Origin: Papiliotrema nemorosa
Taxonomy: Eukaryota > Basidiomycota > Tremellomycetes > Tremellales > Rhynchogastremaceae
DNA: 64,000 bases
Direction of reading: 5' to 3'
Assembly (NCBI GenBank): GCA_032158125.1
Contig: JASKOT010000002.1
Location: 62,001 to 126,000 of the forward strand
Positions 11,716 through 23,147 of this stretch are shown piece by piece. Both the position numbers and the translations under genes were made by a program. Below the pieces are notes generated by a model. The model saw only the letters and a list, made by a program, of their open reading frames with translations, was not told where the DNA came from and did not search any database. The stretch's first letter is position 1; every line of letters starts with the position of its first letter.

Positions 11716-13031
11716 CTATCCTGGAGGGAGCGAGCTGAGGTCGACCTCTTCTGTCTCTGCGGCCACTTCTTCTTCCTCTCCATATCGAGGCAGAGGCGTT
11801 CGGGGCAGGACCATGACACCTGGACTTGTGAGTGACCACAACATGAGCTGAGCTGGGAACGTGACTCACCCGATCGAGCAGCTTCCAAAACTCCGAATGG
11901 CCTCATCAGAGCCAAAAAGGCGTCTACTCTAGACGACTTGGCGGTGACTTCCACAATACAGGAAGATTCCGCGACATCCACTACACGTCCCCCGAATTGA
12001 TCCACCAGGGTTTTTATAGCTGACAAATGGAGGTTTTTCGCAATCAGAGCTTCTGAAGCAGACATTCCACCTTGAGGTCGGGTAGGGTACAGTGGGCTTC
12101 CGGCAGATTCAAAACTCCTCGCCAGGGCATTTTCCCGTGCAATCTTGTCTCCCTCGCTGGAAGTTGAGGTCGAAGTTGATCCGGATTCAGGGACGAAACC
12201 GGGGGGGTGGGAGACATCTTGGTGTTCGATCGCAGCGTCGAAAGAGGCAGAATCGGCATGGGTGGGTGAACCGGATAATTGGTCTTGAGCGAATTCGGGA
12301 CCTAGGATGGAAAGTTTGGCAAGGAGAAGTTCACGTTCGATAGTGGGTGTTTGGGTGTAGTCCAACACTGCCCAGACGGGAACGAGATCTTCGAGTTGAC
12401 GTCGAGCTTGCTCAATCACGCCGTCTTGACCTCGAAGGACGATACACATTCGCGAAAGGTCTCGAATTTCCGTCTGACACACAACGAGGGAGTCTTGTCG
12501 TCAGTTTGGATCTCCCGATGGTACGCGGAGCAAGGTTGAAAGTATCGACTGAAGAGTGGATGATACTCACCAATGTTGAAACCTCTTCCGGCGAGAATAC
12601 CCGAGACTCGAGACAAGACTCCAGGCTCGTTCTGAACAAGACAGTTGAGGAGATGTCTACACATGTCAGCGAGGTCCATACGTCATTGTGTAACGTGTAT
12701 GAACTCACCTCTTGTAAGGCTCAGTGGAAGGGGGAGGGGTGTTGTATAGGATGTTGGTCACGGCCTCTTCAGCGGACGGCTGTCTTGGATGCCCCGAGGT
12801 CATATGAGGCAGTCTCCTACTCGGTCGGTGCATCTTGTCTGGTCATATCAGCGTTGCTTAAGGATGCTGATCGGACTGTGGGGTAAGGAGACACGTACAG
12901 TCGAGAGCGGAAGTACTGTCGTCAATGGATTTAGGAGGATTCCTGCCTCCTGGAGCAGTAGCAGCCCTAGGTGCCGAGGTGCTAGACCATCGAGCGAATG
13001 TGCGCAGTGCACTTTTCTGGAGACGAGTCAT
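11716..13031 (-). CDS. ILV6: Acetolactate synthase regulatory (small) subunit
   Basis: Mitochondrial regulatory subunit that confers valine feedback on acetolactate synthase (Ilv2) in branched-chain amino acid synthesis. The N-terminus MTRLQKSALRTFARWSS is a typical mitochondrial presequence. The ACT domain reads NEPGVLSRVSGILAGRGFNI, followed after an intron by RDLSRMCIVLRGQDGVIEQ and RQLEDLVPVWAVLDYTQT. The second domain has AIKTLVDQFGGRVVDVAE and FLALMRPFGVLEAARSG. The last intron is placed so that the C-terminus reads MPRTPLPRYGEEEE-like (here VMVLPRTPLPRYGEEEE) and ends VDLSSLPPG at 11716, as in the family. A Ser/Thr-rich insert sits between the domains (about 12090-12290). Confidence 0.9.
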
Positions 13032-13871
13032 GCTTGAGTGTAAAGCGACGAAGTGGTGTCGAGGTGGATAAATGATCGACGACTTTTGACAAGCGAGTCG
13101 TGAGGAGACTCGAAAAACCGAAATGTAGACGACTCGTCGGCCGGACACGCTGGGCATCTCCGTGGGGAAGATGGGATGTGCCACTTTTAAAGAATTGATC
13201 CCGCTCAGTTTGCTCAGCGGTCATGTCCGCTTCTTTAGCGTGAGTTTTGTTGATGCCATTTCAGGGGTATGTATTCAGGAACACGGGGGGGGGTGAAATG
13301 TCCCGTGTGTTTGACGTTTCAGGTTTTCTTGTTTGTTTGGTCGGATGGGAAGTGTCGACCACCGCGCTGCTCTGGTGCTATCTCAGCTCCAAGCAAATTG
13401 CGGATGGCACTCACTCGTATACACCATGGGATGGGACGAATCCTCATGCTCTCTTTTGTACATGTTGCATGGGATGTTAAAGCCCCTTGAGAGTGGCTTG
13501 AGCAACCGAATGGGTCTGACGCAAAGGAGTCGCTTTGACCTCTCAGACTCCCTTGGCGCCGCATTGTCCCGTCTGCATTTCCTCATCCGTTTCGTCTGAC
13601 AGACCATCCACCCCCTTGACTCCCGATCACTCCCTCTCCATCTTCCTATTCCATCTCAACCTTCAACTCGACAACGACGACCAACTTCTTCACGTTCATT
13701 ACTCTACCGTTCGACAACGACCTCAACGTTCGACACGACAACCACCAGCCCCGTCTACGTGTCTGTCGCTTGATCAACAACCCCACGCTCATTACCGCCT
13801 ACGACCCCATTGCTCGACCCCATTTCTCCCACGTATCCCTTTCGCCTTTCAACGCTAAAAGTACGAGGATC
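13032..13871. other. Divergent promoter, ILV6 / Kre9-like gene
   Basis: About 840 bp. It contains a run of nine G residues at 13285-13293 and a long pyrimidine-rich leader before the Kre9-like start (about 13600-13850). Several short ORFs are present but show no family signal. Confidence 0.55.
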
Positions 13872-14660
13872 ATGTTCAAGCTTGCATCGACTATCATCGC
13901 TTTGGCTTTGGCCAACTCTGCTCTGGCAAAGGTGTACATCACCAACCCCGTCGCATCGACCAACGCTATCGGTGGTCAAGTGCTCAACGTCAAGTGGGGT
14001 GAGTTGAAGCATTCTCTTGGCAACAATTCCGCATACCCCAAATGCTCTAGGGTACCCCCTACTCTCACTCAACCCATCTTGTAGTGTGCACTGGTGCTGA
14101 CAATATAGCTGATGATGGCCAATCACCCACCGTGGGCGACATTGGAGTCTGCACCGTCGACCTGTACACTGGATCCGTCAACCAACAGACTTTCCTCCAA
14201 AACCTCGCCGCTTCCGTTGATGTCTCCAAGACATCACAAATCAGCGCAACCATCGACCCCACAGTCGGTCAAGCTGGTCCTTACTACTTTGTTCGATTCG
14301 CTTCGCACAACCTGAAAGACACCACCAACCCTCAATACCCATACCAAGCGTACTCTGCCAAATTCGAGTACGCCTTTCTACTCTAGCTTGTCCGGGGTCG
14401 TGCTGATAGATAGTATCAACGATATGAGCGGTCAATTCAACGCTACTGTCATGGCTCAAATCTCGGCGGACCCCAACCAACCTTCCACCTCTGCAAGCCT
14501 CACCCAAGCCAAGGTCTCTGCCTCAGCATCCAAAACTGGCTCAGGAGCATTGACCGCTGCTTCTGCCTCTGCCTCTACTGGAAGTGCAGCTGGATCATAC
14601 GCCTCTCCAGCCGGAGCCTTGGTCCTCGTCGCCGGTCTGGCCAGCTACCTCGCTCTGTAA
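13872..14660 (+). CDS. Kre9/Knh1-like GPI-anchored Ser/Thr-rich cell-wall protein
   Basis: Secreted, probably GPI-anchored wall protein. A signal peptide (MFKLASTIIALALANSALA) is followed by KVYITNPVASTNAIGG, the start of the Kre9/KNH beta-sandwich domain. After a first intron come WADDGQSPTVGDIGVCTVDL and QISATIDPTVGQAGPYYFVR; after a second, DINDMSGQFNATV. A Ser/Ala/Thr-rich stalk ends in a hydrophobic tail (PAGALVLVAGLASYLAL) as expected for a GPI signal. The length (about 210 residues) fits the many basidiomycete members. Ascomycete Kre9/Knh1 act in beta-1,6-glucan assembly; for this short paralogue the role is inferred only. Confidence 0.8.
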
Positions 14661-15218
14661 GCCAAGTCCACCAAATCATCACCGGCAAGAGCAGAGAAGG
14701 AGAAACGACCATTTTTCGACAACAATCTACGAAGGGGGAAAACGACGATATTCGACACGGAATCAACTCCACACAACAAGCAGGACTTTTATCTCATACT
14801 CTTCATCTTCTACATAGCTCTTATACTGACCCATAACGTGTAACGTCGTCATTCCGAAGTATAACGAACTTTCACCGTATACCCTACCATCTCCGCCCTC
14901 CCTCCCCTTTCGTCTTTTCGCTCGATTATGTTTGTTCTCCTCTTTCCTTACTTCTTGCCATCTTGTCTGTCCTATCCTTTTACTTCGCCTTGAAGGCAGA
15001 TATGTATACCCTGGGTCTGTCAATGGCAAGGCCGAGCACCAGTGAACTCCATCTCAGGGAGCTAGCCATTGTGAGACGTCACAGGATCACGTAGCAAGTC
15101 TGGGAACTTTCTCTCGCGACAAGTTCATTGCGCATCATGATACAACAATCAGAATACAAACGCACAACGTCGCTGCTTATACTTGCCTACAGCACAGATT
15201 TTGGACACGTGTCGACCA
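14661..15218. other. Convergent 3' region
   Basis: About 560 bp between the stop codons of the Kre9-like gene and DSC3. It is pyrimidine-rich on the plus strand around 14890-14990. No gene or RNA feature is seen. Confidence 0.6.
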
Positions 15219-16649
15219 TCAATTTAGGAACCTCAGAGCGCCAAAGGCCAGATTGAGTATCGTCCCAAATAATATGCCCATCTACAACACATCAGCCCAC
15301 GCCTTGATTGAGCCAGTGCCTGTTTGACTCACCTGCATCCGCTTGCCAAAAACTATAGAAGGCATAACCTCCCCGCCCACACTTTCTGCAACTCGGCCAC
15401 TTGCCCCACCGGAATCTGTCGCGCCGTGGGCTTCGGCGTCTGCGTCGAAAAAGTTGGGCAAGGGCATCTCGCGGAAGAAGAACCAGGGGATAATGGGGAA
15501 TAAGAAACCGGTCAAGAGGCCATGCAAGATCGACGAGAACATCCCTTCTGTTGTTGCTGACAATCAACGATCATGGCGCTTTCCTAAGAAGTAGGGGACC
15601 TACTTGTAGCTGTATCGGCGGTCATATCGCCTTCTATCCATTGTTCTTCCAAAGCTCGGGCGTGCTCGTCGTCTGTGATTAGCGAGATATACCCTAGATG
15701 CGCATGGCGAAAGGCTCACTGGCCTCTCCTAGATCCTCTGGGACTTCTTCTCCTCGACTTTCGTAGAACTGCCTCCTCATCTGAGCCACATCGGCAGGAC
15801 TCAAGCCGGCATCGAGCAATACGTCGAACCCCCTTCTTCTTGGTGCAGAGGGCTGAACATCAGCGCTGTATCCACCTGATGCCGACGAGAGTGTCCTCTT
15901 ACCTCATCTTCTTGCTCTTTAGGCGCATCTTCTACTTTAGCACCAACGACACAGTGTAGCCAGACCCGCTCTGCTGCCGAATCCCTCTTCCGGACGTTCC
16001 CCTCCCCTGGCTCATCTTCATCTTCCTCTGCCAACCCCACATCTTTCAGCACGCTCTCTACATCTCCTCCTACTCCGCCAGCTTGTCTCCTGACTCGTTC
16101 TTCCAGTGAACGAAGCCAGCTCAGAAGGAGTATACCATCCGTAAGGAGTCTACCGGAGTGTATGAGCCGAAGTGACTTTGAAGTCATCGATGGTCGTAAA
16201 TGCCGGATCTGACCTTAGCGCCTGCCTACAGACTCTAGGATGCAGACACATCTGGCAGAGGCAAAGAGTCTGGTGGGAGGCGGTGGGAAGAGGAGACGTA
16301 CCTGATCTTTGACCGTTCCAACCGATTCATCATCTTCCACCCAAATCTCCAGATTCCCCTCTGCAGCTCCATCTCCCTCTCCACTGAAGATGATCGTGAC
16401 ATGTCGACCTCTGACTACCTTGGATCGAGGCTCGTCCTCTTCCAGTGGTGATGTTACCAAAGGGGCGTCAAAGGTATCTTGATTGGCTGCTCTTTGTTTC
16501 CCCTTGGACTTCTCCGACATGGGTTGGAGAGATGGTAAATTAGAGGTCCTCCTAGCGTTGAGGCGTGAGCGATGGTGTGATGGCGATGATCCCGACTGTG
16601 TTACAGGGTGAGGAAGAAGCGGCTCAGACTCGGTGTTAGGCGACGGCAT
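15219..16649 (-). CDS. DSC3: Dsc E3 ubiquitin ligase complex subunit 3
   Basis: Membrane subunit of the Golgi/endosomal Dsc (defective for SREBP cleavage) ligase. A Ser/Pro-rich N-terminus precedes a ubiquitin-like domain (HVTIIFSGEGDG, GNLEIWVEDDESVGTVKDQ, RLIHSGRLLTDGILLLSWL). The DUF2407 C-terminal domain follows, with APRRRGFDVLLDAGLSPAD and VAQMRRQFYESRGEEVPEDL, then two hydrophobic segments (ILHGLLTGFLFPIIPWFFF; GILFGTILNLAFGALRF) and a short end at 15219. Five or so introns are inferred. In Cryptococcus-type fungi the SREBP pathway (Sre1) supports growth in low oxygen, though how far Dsc is used varies by lineage (family knowledge). The start could be 16703-16649; MPSPNTESE at 16649 is preferred. 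Confidence 0.8.
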
Positions 16650-16868
16650 ATTGACAATAGGTGAAGTCGAAGACAAGACGAGATGGAGGAGAGTTAAATG
16701 CATTCAGCCTTCGTTCGGCCCGGCAGTCGCGTCACCGATTCATGCGTCAAGGCATTGATGTCTACGTACAAATGGCGTGCATTCTAGCTCAAGCATAGTC
16801 CAAAATCAAGTCTACCAACCCTTCACAGTCCTACATACGATACACATGTACACATCCCCATTCCCGGA

Positions 16869-18013
16869 CTATTGCTGTGGAGGCTGAGCCTCGAGATGCC
16901 TCTTCAGCTCGTCCAGCTCCGTTTGCGTCCTTGCCAAGTCGAACTGCGAGGCTGCAGCTCTATCCTCTGCTTCACGCCATGAAGTCTCATACCGCATCGA
17001 TCGTACTTGTTCCTCCTCTAGTTGAGCTTGTAACCTGTGTATCTGGTCCTACACAGTCAGTCGACCCGTAGAATCTTCGTCAAAGAACGACTAACCCGTA
17101 GCTCCGCATCACCTTGCCCTTTGTTTGCTTGCTCGGCATCCCACAAGTCGGCCTTGATGGTAACCTCTGCCAGCCTTTCTGCGGCTTTACGTAGAAAAGT
17201 CCCTTTACCCATCTTCTCGAATCCCCCCGGTACATGTTTGGCAATCTCCATGAGCCCATCGTTGATGTTTTCTCTCCGCCTCCTCTCCACTTCTTTCTAC
17301 ATCATTAGTTTACATCACGCACTTGAAGGCTCTCAACGCACATGATTGTCCTTCTTGAGTCGCGTCGCGTCCACTTCTTCTCCATTGGCGTTGAGAGGTA
17401 CAACCTCCCCGTCATCCCTCTTCCTCTTTCCTCTTCTGCTTCTCTCTGGAGGTGGAGGTGGTGGTCCTCCTCCTGGCTGCTCAATCACCCTCCCATGGGT
17501 TTCAGGCTGATACTCCATATCCAAATCTTCGCCTTCGAGGGTATCCATCTCCAATCCGTTCAGTTGGTCCCTCTGACTTTGCGTCAATTCATTGGGATCT
17601 TCCATCCCACTTTGCCCATTGCCCGCATCCCCTGCCTGTCCCTGCGCAGAGTTACTGGTCCCATTATGTTCCTGTTCTCTCCTTGTAGCGTCCAACAACT
17701 CTGTAAACTCTTGAGCGGGCGGTTGGGTGTATATATCCCCTGAATCACCCTCGAATCCCAGCATAGAGCCATGATTTAAACCTTCCATTTCTCGTCCCGG
17801 ATCATCGGTCAATACATGTCGAGCAAAGTCTGATAATCTATTGGCATCCTCGCCCAAGTCGCCTGAACCTCCCTCGGTCCGAGTGACCGAATCGAGAGTA
17901 GCCCCGTGGAGGGTGGGATCTATAGATGCGAAAGGATCGGGAGATTCGGCGGTGACCTGTGCGGGTGACGGGTCGGTGGTTGCAGGAGGCAGAGAGGGTG
18001 CTGCCGTCGCCAT
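16869..18013 (-). CDS. CBF1: Cbf1-like bHLH transcription factor
   Basis: Nuclear bHLH regulator of the centromere-binding-factor 1 type, binding CACGTG/CACRTG. The diagnostic basic region and helix 1 are KKDNH joined by splicing to KEVERRRRENINDGLMEIAK, closely matching Cbf1 (HKEVERRRRENIN). Helix 2 is GKGTFLRKAAERLAEVTIKA, and a coiled coil follows (QIHRLQAQLEEEQV ... ELDELKRHLEAQ), ending PPQQ. The N-terminal half is acidic and Gln/Gly-rich without known domains; PPPPPP precedes the basic NLS-like RSRRGKRKRDD. Cbf1 controls sulfur amino acid genes in other fungi. An upstream in-frame ATG at 18100 exists; 18013 is preferred. It is divergent to GRC3 across 293 bp. Confidence 0.82.
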
Positions 18014-18306
18014 GGTGTACTCGTGTCGCTGGACAGGCTGGTTGGTCGAGCTTGAGAGAACTGGTGGACTCGCTGGGTGTACCGGGAATGGCAACAACAA
18101 GAAGTCAGGTGACTCTCGCTGGCACCCACAGAGTGGATTTGAAATGTCAGCCTCACCCCGTCCATCTCTGAGCTTGTTTACCTAGACATATCAGGCTCAT
18201 TATCTGGAGCACCGCGTTGATTGGGATATTTTCTGAAGTTCTGCTTGAATACAGTGCAGAAGCATCCCATCTCTGTGCATCCAAGTGCGGCGCTCTAGCC
18301 ATAGAC

Positions 18307-20755
18307 ATGTCGGCATTGGCAGCACGGAGAGCTGCGGCCATTGCGAGCGGATCCAATACCCCTTCTCCCGCTCCATCGCCTCGGCCCCGTCAATCTCCTC
18401 CATCCGGCTCAAAATCAGCACCGAGACTCAAGACTCAAGCTGTCAAAAGCAAACGTGCAGTCCGAGCACCGTTCCCGGAGGGTGATACGCAAGAGGTGGT
18501 CTTTGCTCAGGAGATTCTGGATTTGTCGTCTAAAAGAAGGAAGATTGAGAAATCGCCCCCGGCCAAACAGAGGTATTTTGTCGAACCGGACTCGAGTAGC
18601 ATTACCAAAGGCAAGCAGAGGGCTTTCTCGCCCAGTATACCGATCCCCAGCGACACGGACGATCAAGACTCCTCGGATGGTGGCTCTGACATCGGTGTGG
18701 ATGACTTGGATCAAATGCAGGATGGTACGAAGGATGGCAGAGTGAGGTGGGATGCTGGTATTTCGGCGCCCTCTACTCCTCGTTTCATCGATAGAGAGGC
18801 TGGACCGTCGAAATATGAAGTCGGATCCTCAAGGTTTACACCGAAGGAAGGGGTAAATATGGTCAGAATTTCGGAAGATCGTCTTCGCTCGGAGGGATCG
18901 GGAGGAGATGGACCGGGTGTGGTGATCAGTCTAAGCGCCGAAGAGGTGAATTGTATCCTACAATGTGGTGCAACGTGGGTCTGATGCGTAGAACTTGCTC
19001 GTTACGGGCTCGTACACTATCACTGTGCTACAAGGCTCCCTTTGTGTATCATCGACCACCATCTCACCTTCCTCCATCGCCCATCCGATCCTCGCACCCA
19101 CTTCTCATCCCATCCCAGTCCTCAGCCCTTCGCCCGTGTCGCGCAAGTCAACAGCTTCGACCTTGTTAGACAGGCTCGATTTACCGTCCACCTTTATCGA
19201 AACCTCACCTCAAGCCGTCTTCCTGATACGGGAACATCATTGCGGTTTAGAGGGTCTGCGTCATGGAGCTGTACCTGGCTTTGCCCATACTTGGCTTACT
19301 GAGGCCGGGCTGTGGGGTTTAAGGAATATCCATCCTGTGAGTGCCCTTCACTTCGGATCCATTATCACGCTCAATGATATCAGGTCATTGGGTCCTTCTC
19401 GACTCCCGTGTACCCTCACATCACCCCTACATCTTGGACGGAAGCTCTCGGCTCCCTCGCTCCGTCAAAAGAAGAGGAAGATATCACACCCACCGTTGTT
19501 CTTGTCAAGGGACCGAAACGCACGGGTAAATCCACACTTGCTCGATCAGCTCTCAACGAGCTTTTGACAAGCTACGAACGAGTCGCTTGGCTGGAATGTG
19601 ACCTTGGACAAGGGGAATTTGGGCCAGGTGGATTGGTTGGTCTGTGGATAATCGATCAGCCAATATTTGGTGAGCCGCTTCATTCTTCATTTTTCGTGTT
19701 GCTGACAGGTAGGACCACCCTATTCGCATCCTCGACAACCCCACAGGGCGCATTACTTGGGAACATATACGCCATTGACTTGTCCTGACGAGTTCATCGC
19801 TGCGATTCGGCACTTACTGGATGTGTACAAGTACGACATTCAGTATCCCATGATTGGTCAAGGCGGATCCTCCCATACTGCTCACGCTCGCAGAACGGAT
19901 ACTGTCCCCCTAGTCCTCAACACCCAAGGATGGGTCAAGGGTCTGGGAGAGGATTTACTGCGCGGTGTGGAGGCTGCTTCAACGCCTTCCCACATTTTCG
20001 CTTTCGAGACCCCAACCTTTGACGGGTTTGAAGAAGACGGATTGATCGCTCCTCAGTCTAATGACCTCATACCGGCTTACTCTGAGGACAACGGTGTGAT
20101 ACAAGCGGCAAAGAGTTTCGTCCTGGAATCGGCACCCATCTCGCCTCTACAGGCAAGGTATACCTCGGCAGATATGCGGATACTATCCATGATCACCTAC
20201 CTTCACGCGAATCTCTCAATGTCAAATTGGAACTTGCTGGCGCCTCTGCCTGCTGTATCCCCTCTGGAGGTATCTCTTGGACCGACCGGGCCATTGAAAG
20301 AAGTGTACATGATTGGAGAAGGGAGTGAAGGAATCCTATCGGACGACTTGGCCGTTGCTCTGAATGGAGCGATAGTTGCTTTAGGTCGAAACGAAAATCC
20401 CTCCGACGAGATCTATGTTCAGGGAAGACAGCTCCCCCTTTTGGACGACATGAACATCTTTGGACTCGGCCTTGTCAGAGGTATTAGACGTGCCGAAGAA
20501 GGATACACGATCCACCTGATCACCCCGCTAGGTTCCGACTCATTGGCAAAGATCAACTGTATCATTCGAAACGGAGCGATAGAGCTTCCCCTATGCGGGC
20601 TGACCGATTGGAGATATAAGATGACGGAGAAGGGGAACGAGAAGATGTGGGGGATGGATCTTGGGGATGTGCCTTTCTTGCAGAGAGGGGGAGGTGGGGG
20701 AGTGGGTGTGGAGAGGAAGCGAGTCAGGAGGAATCTGCAAAGGAGGAATGTGTAG
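18307..20755 (+). CDS. GRC3: Polynucleotide 5'-hydroxyl kinase GRC3
   Basis: Nucleolar polynucleotide kinase that, with Las1 nuclease, processes ITS2 of pre-rRNA; also linked to Pol I termination. A disordered basic N-terminus (MSALAARRAAAIASG...) is followed by the beta-rich N-domain (LLVTGSYTITVLQGSLCV; FLIREHHCGLEGLR). The kinase domain has the Walker A GPKRTGKSTLA and the lid/Walker B-like VAWLECDLGQGEFGPGG, then YKYDIQYP and VLNTQGWVKGLGEDLL. The C-terminal domain contains NIFGLGLVRGIRRAEEGYTI and ELPLCGLTDWRYK. Three introns are placed. ATG 18307 gives the MSALAARR start common in fungi; an upstream in-frame ATG at 18217 exists. It is followed on the same strand by EFG1, another rRNA-processing factor. 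Confidence 0.9.
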
Positions 20756-21046
20756 TCTAGCTGGTATCTTATACTTCATTGGCATCTGACAACATCTCAT
20801 TGTCTCGTGTTTTTCGTTCAGCCTCGAGAGCAAGGAAACCATCACAAGTCGAGCATGAACGGGTCGAAGGAGTGAATCACGTGACCACCCACCTGTTTCA
20901 CCTTTGAGCGTAATAATTCTGATTCAATGTCGAAAGTTGACCTACCTACTTGCTCGCATTCTCCGTCCTTCAACTACGCTTACAGCTTCATACCGTCCGC
21001 GTTCCACATCCATTCCTGTATCATCTAGATCGTTTTCTCGCCCGTC

Positions 21047-22228
21047 ATGCCGGCTGCACCTAAACAACGTAAACAAAACAGGCACGACCCCCTCACAACC
21101 TCAAGTTCTGCCGGACAAGGATCATCCTCTTCCGCAACTGCCGGACCGTCCAAGATCAAGGGACCTAAACCTCTAGAGAGCAGAGATGGGAGTGGTATTC
21201 CTGGTATATCAAAGTTGAAATCCCAAATCAGGCAAACTAAGAGATTTCTGGCCAAGGTGGGTTCGCAACTCGGTCCAAGATCTCAAGTCCACCTTCGTCC
21301 TTTGGGACGTCCTACATCCCAGCCCCAATCCGTGTACATCGTACATTGTTTGCTCTGATCACTGGGCCTCTCATCCTCCCTGTGGAATCTTGATTCCTCG
21401 CTGTGGACGAATGCCATATCGGACTCACGTCGGAGAGTGTTGCTAAACTTCAGGACAACCTCGAACCCGGTCTACGAATCTCCACGCAGCGTCGTCTGAC
21501 ATCTCTGGAAGCCGATCTTGCAAGGGCGGAACAGAGAGACGTAGCTAAGAAAAATGGAGGGAAATATCATATGATAAAGTTCTTCGGTACGTCCATCTCT
21601 GTCCACGTTCACAGCGCAGTGCTGGTTGTTCTGCAGCTGATATTCTAGAGAGACAAAAATTGACTCGGATCATTAAACGATGTAAGAAGAAGTTGAACGA
21701 TGATGAGAAAGAGGTGAAAGCGTCCAAGAAGTCGGGGTATGAGCAAGATCTTCTCCATGCTAGGATCATGTACAACTACATTCTTCATTACCCGTAAGTC
21801 ATCCACCTCCCTCCTTCCCCTTCCTCTTTCCCGCTTCTCCTCGCTCCTCGCTAGCTCGATCCGCTCTTGACTCTCCATTTAAAAGACCACGATGAGCACA
21901 AGACCGAGTACTGATCATAAGGAACGAGCAGAAATACATTTCCCTCTTCCCATCTGATACCTCCTCCAAAGGAGAAACCAAATCTAAATTACCTACCCAT
22001 CTGTCCTCCTCCATCGAACCAACAGAAAAGAGCGACAAGAAGCGATTGGAGATATTGCGTTCGATACAGGACAAGATGGAACGTGGAGAGGTATCTTCCA
22101 CGCCAGAGGAAGAAGGGAGAGGAAGCAAAGTTCATTTGAACGTGGAGGGATCTGCTGCAGTCGGAGCTAAGACGAAGCAAGTGGTCGCGCCCAAAGAGGA
22201 AGAGGACGATTTCTTCGAAGCAGAGTAG
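21047..22228 (+). CDS. EFG1: rRNA-processing protein EFG1
   Basis: Nucleolar 90S/SSU-processome-associated factor needed for early 18S rRNA maturation. The conserved coiled core reads GIPGISKLKSQIRQTKRFLAK, then after a 197-nt intron NLEPGLRISTQRRLTSLEAD, KYHMIKFFERQKLTRIIKR (across an intron) and DLLHARIMYNYILHYP. The last exon carries EQKYISLFPSD and a Lys/Glu-rich tail ending EEEDDFFEAE. The order and spacing of these blocks match the Efg1 family well. The N-terminus is basic and Ser-rich. It lies 291 bp downstream of GRC3 in the same orientation; co-regulation is plausible but not shown. Confidence 0.86.
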
Positions 22229-23147
22229 AGTGATGAAGTATTCTCAGACCATATGTAACGACCATCATGCACACGCTTTACCTGCAATTTCACTCCTCTA
22301 GACTGAACGCTGGACGACCCTGATTGTACATTTTATACGTTGCATCGACATGTCATAAAGGAGTAAGAAGTAAGTGTCGACGGACAGAGGTCATCCCTCG
22401 CCATTCTTCGCCCAACAGCAGAGCGATGCTATGCGCAAGTATGATGTCGCGCTGGGCAGAATGGAGAACAGACTCAGGGTGGGACGAAGCAGCGTCACTA
22501 TCGAGGTCGAAAAGGAAACAGTGGTGATGATGATTTATATGAGACGAGTGAAAATCGAGGGTGGAAGGGATCAGGCAATATGTAGTGGGGGGTTGTTTGA
22601 CTACACCAAGGGAAGGTACCCGGTCTCGGGCATTTGGAGATGCGGGCAAGAAATGCGGACGCGGGAGGCGATGGCGCGCTACGAGGAGTCGATGCAACAG
22701 GGTATCGCGATCCGACCGCTGGCGAGCCGAACCTAGTGGATTGGGGATATATAGTGAATCGCCTCAAAAAGGCAAGGTGATGGTGAACCCGTAGGAGATA
22801 TCGCAGTTTATTGTCGCAGAGGATCGCTTACGAAGCAATGTAAACTTCCTTCGGAGCTGAAGGGAAATCCGGGTCGAGAGACTGGAGTGGTCGTGAAATT
22901 TCGTCAGATCGGACAGAGGGGTATATGCGGAACAAGCGAATGACGAATCCTGTCAGGCTCTCTTCCAACATCGCGCACGAGAAAAGTATTGTCGCTTGTG
23001 ACAAAGCGTTCGGAGGAATATTGTTGGTTGGCGCGATATTGGATCCGTCTTGGCGAGCCGAACCATGTCATGCTGCTTGTCCCATCCTCGGCGGCCAGAG
23101 TGTTGGCACGTTCTCTTCCCCTTCCTTCACGACTTGCACTGAGAACT
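22229..23147. other. Convergent intergenic region, EFG1 / CK1
   Basis: About 920 bp downstream of both EFG1 and the casein kinase gene. Open frames up to 120 codons exist on both strands but none shows recognisable motifs or splice-consistent extension. A 14-nt block (TGGCGAGCCGAACC) occurs twice, near 22718 and 23051. Nothing else supportable is seen. Confidence 0.5.

Noticed and set aside
13285..13293. G9 run as a structural element (G-quadruplex)
   Set aside because: Only one G tract; no further tracts nearby to form a quadruplex.
22353..22736. ORFs on both strands between EFG1 and CK1
   Set aside because: Low-information composition, mutually overlapping, no recognisable motif or neighbouring exons.
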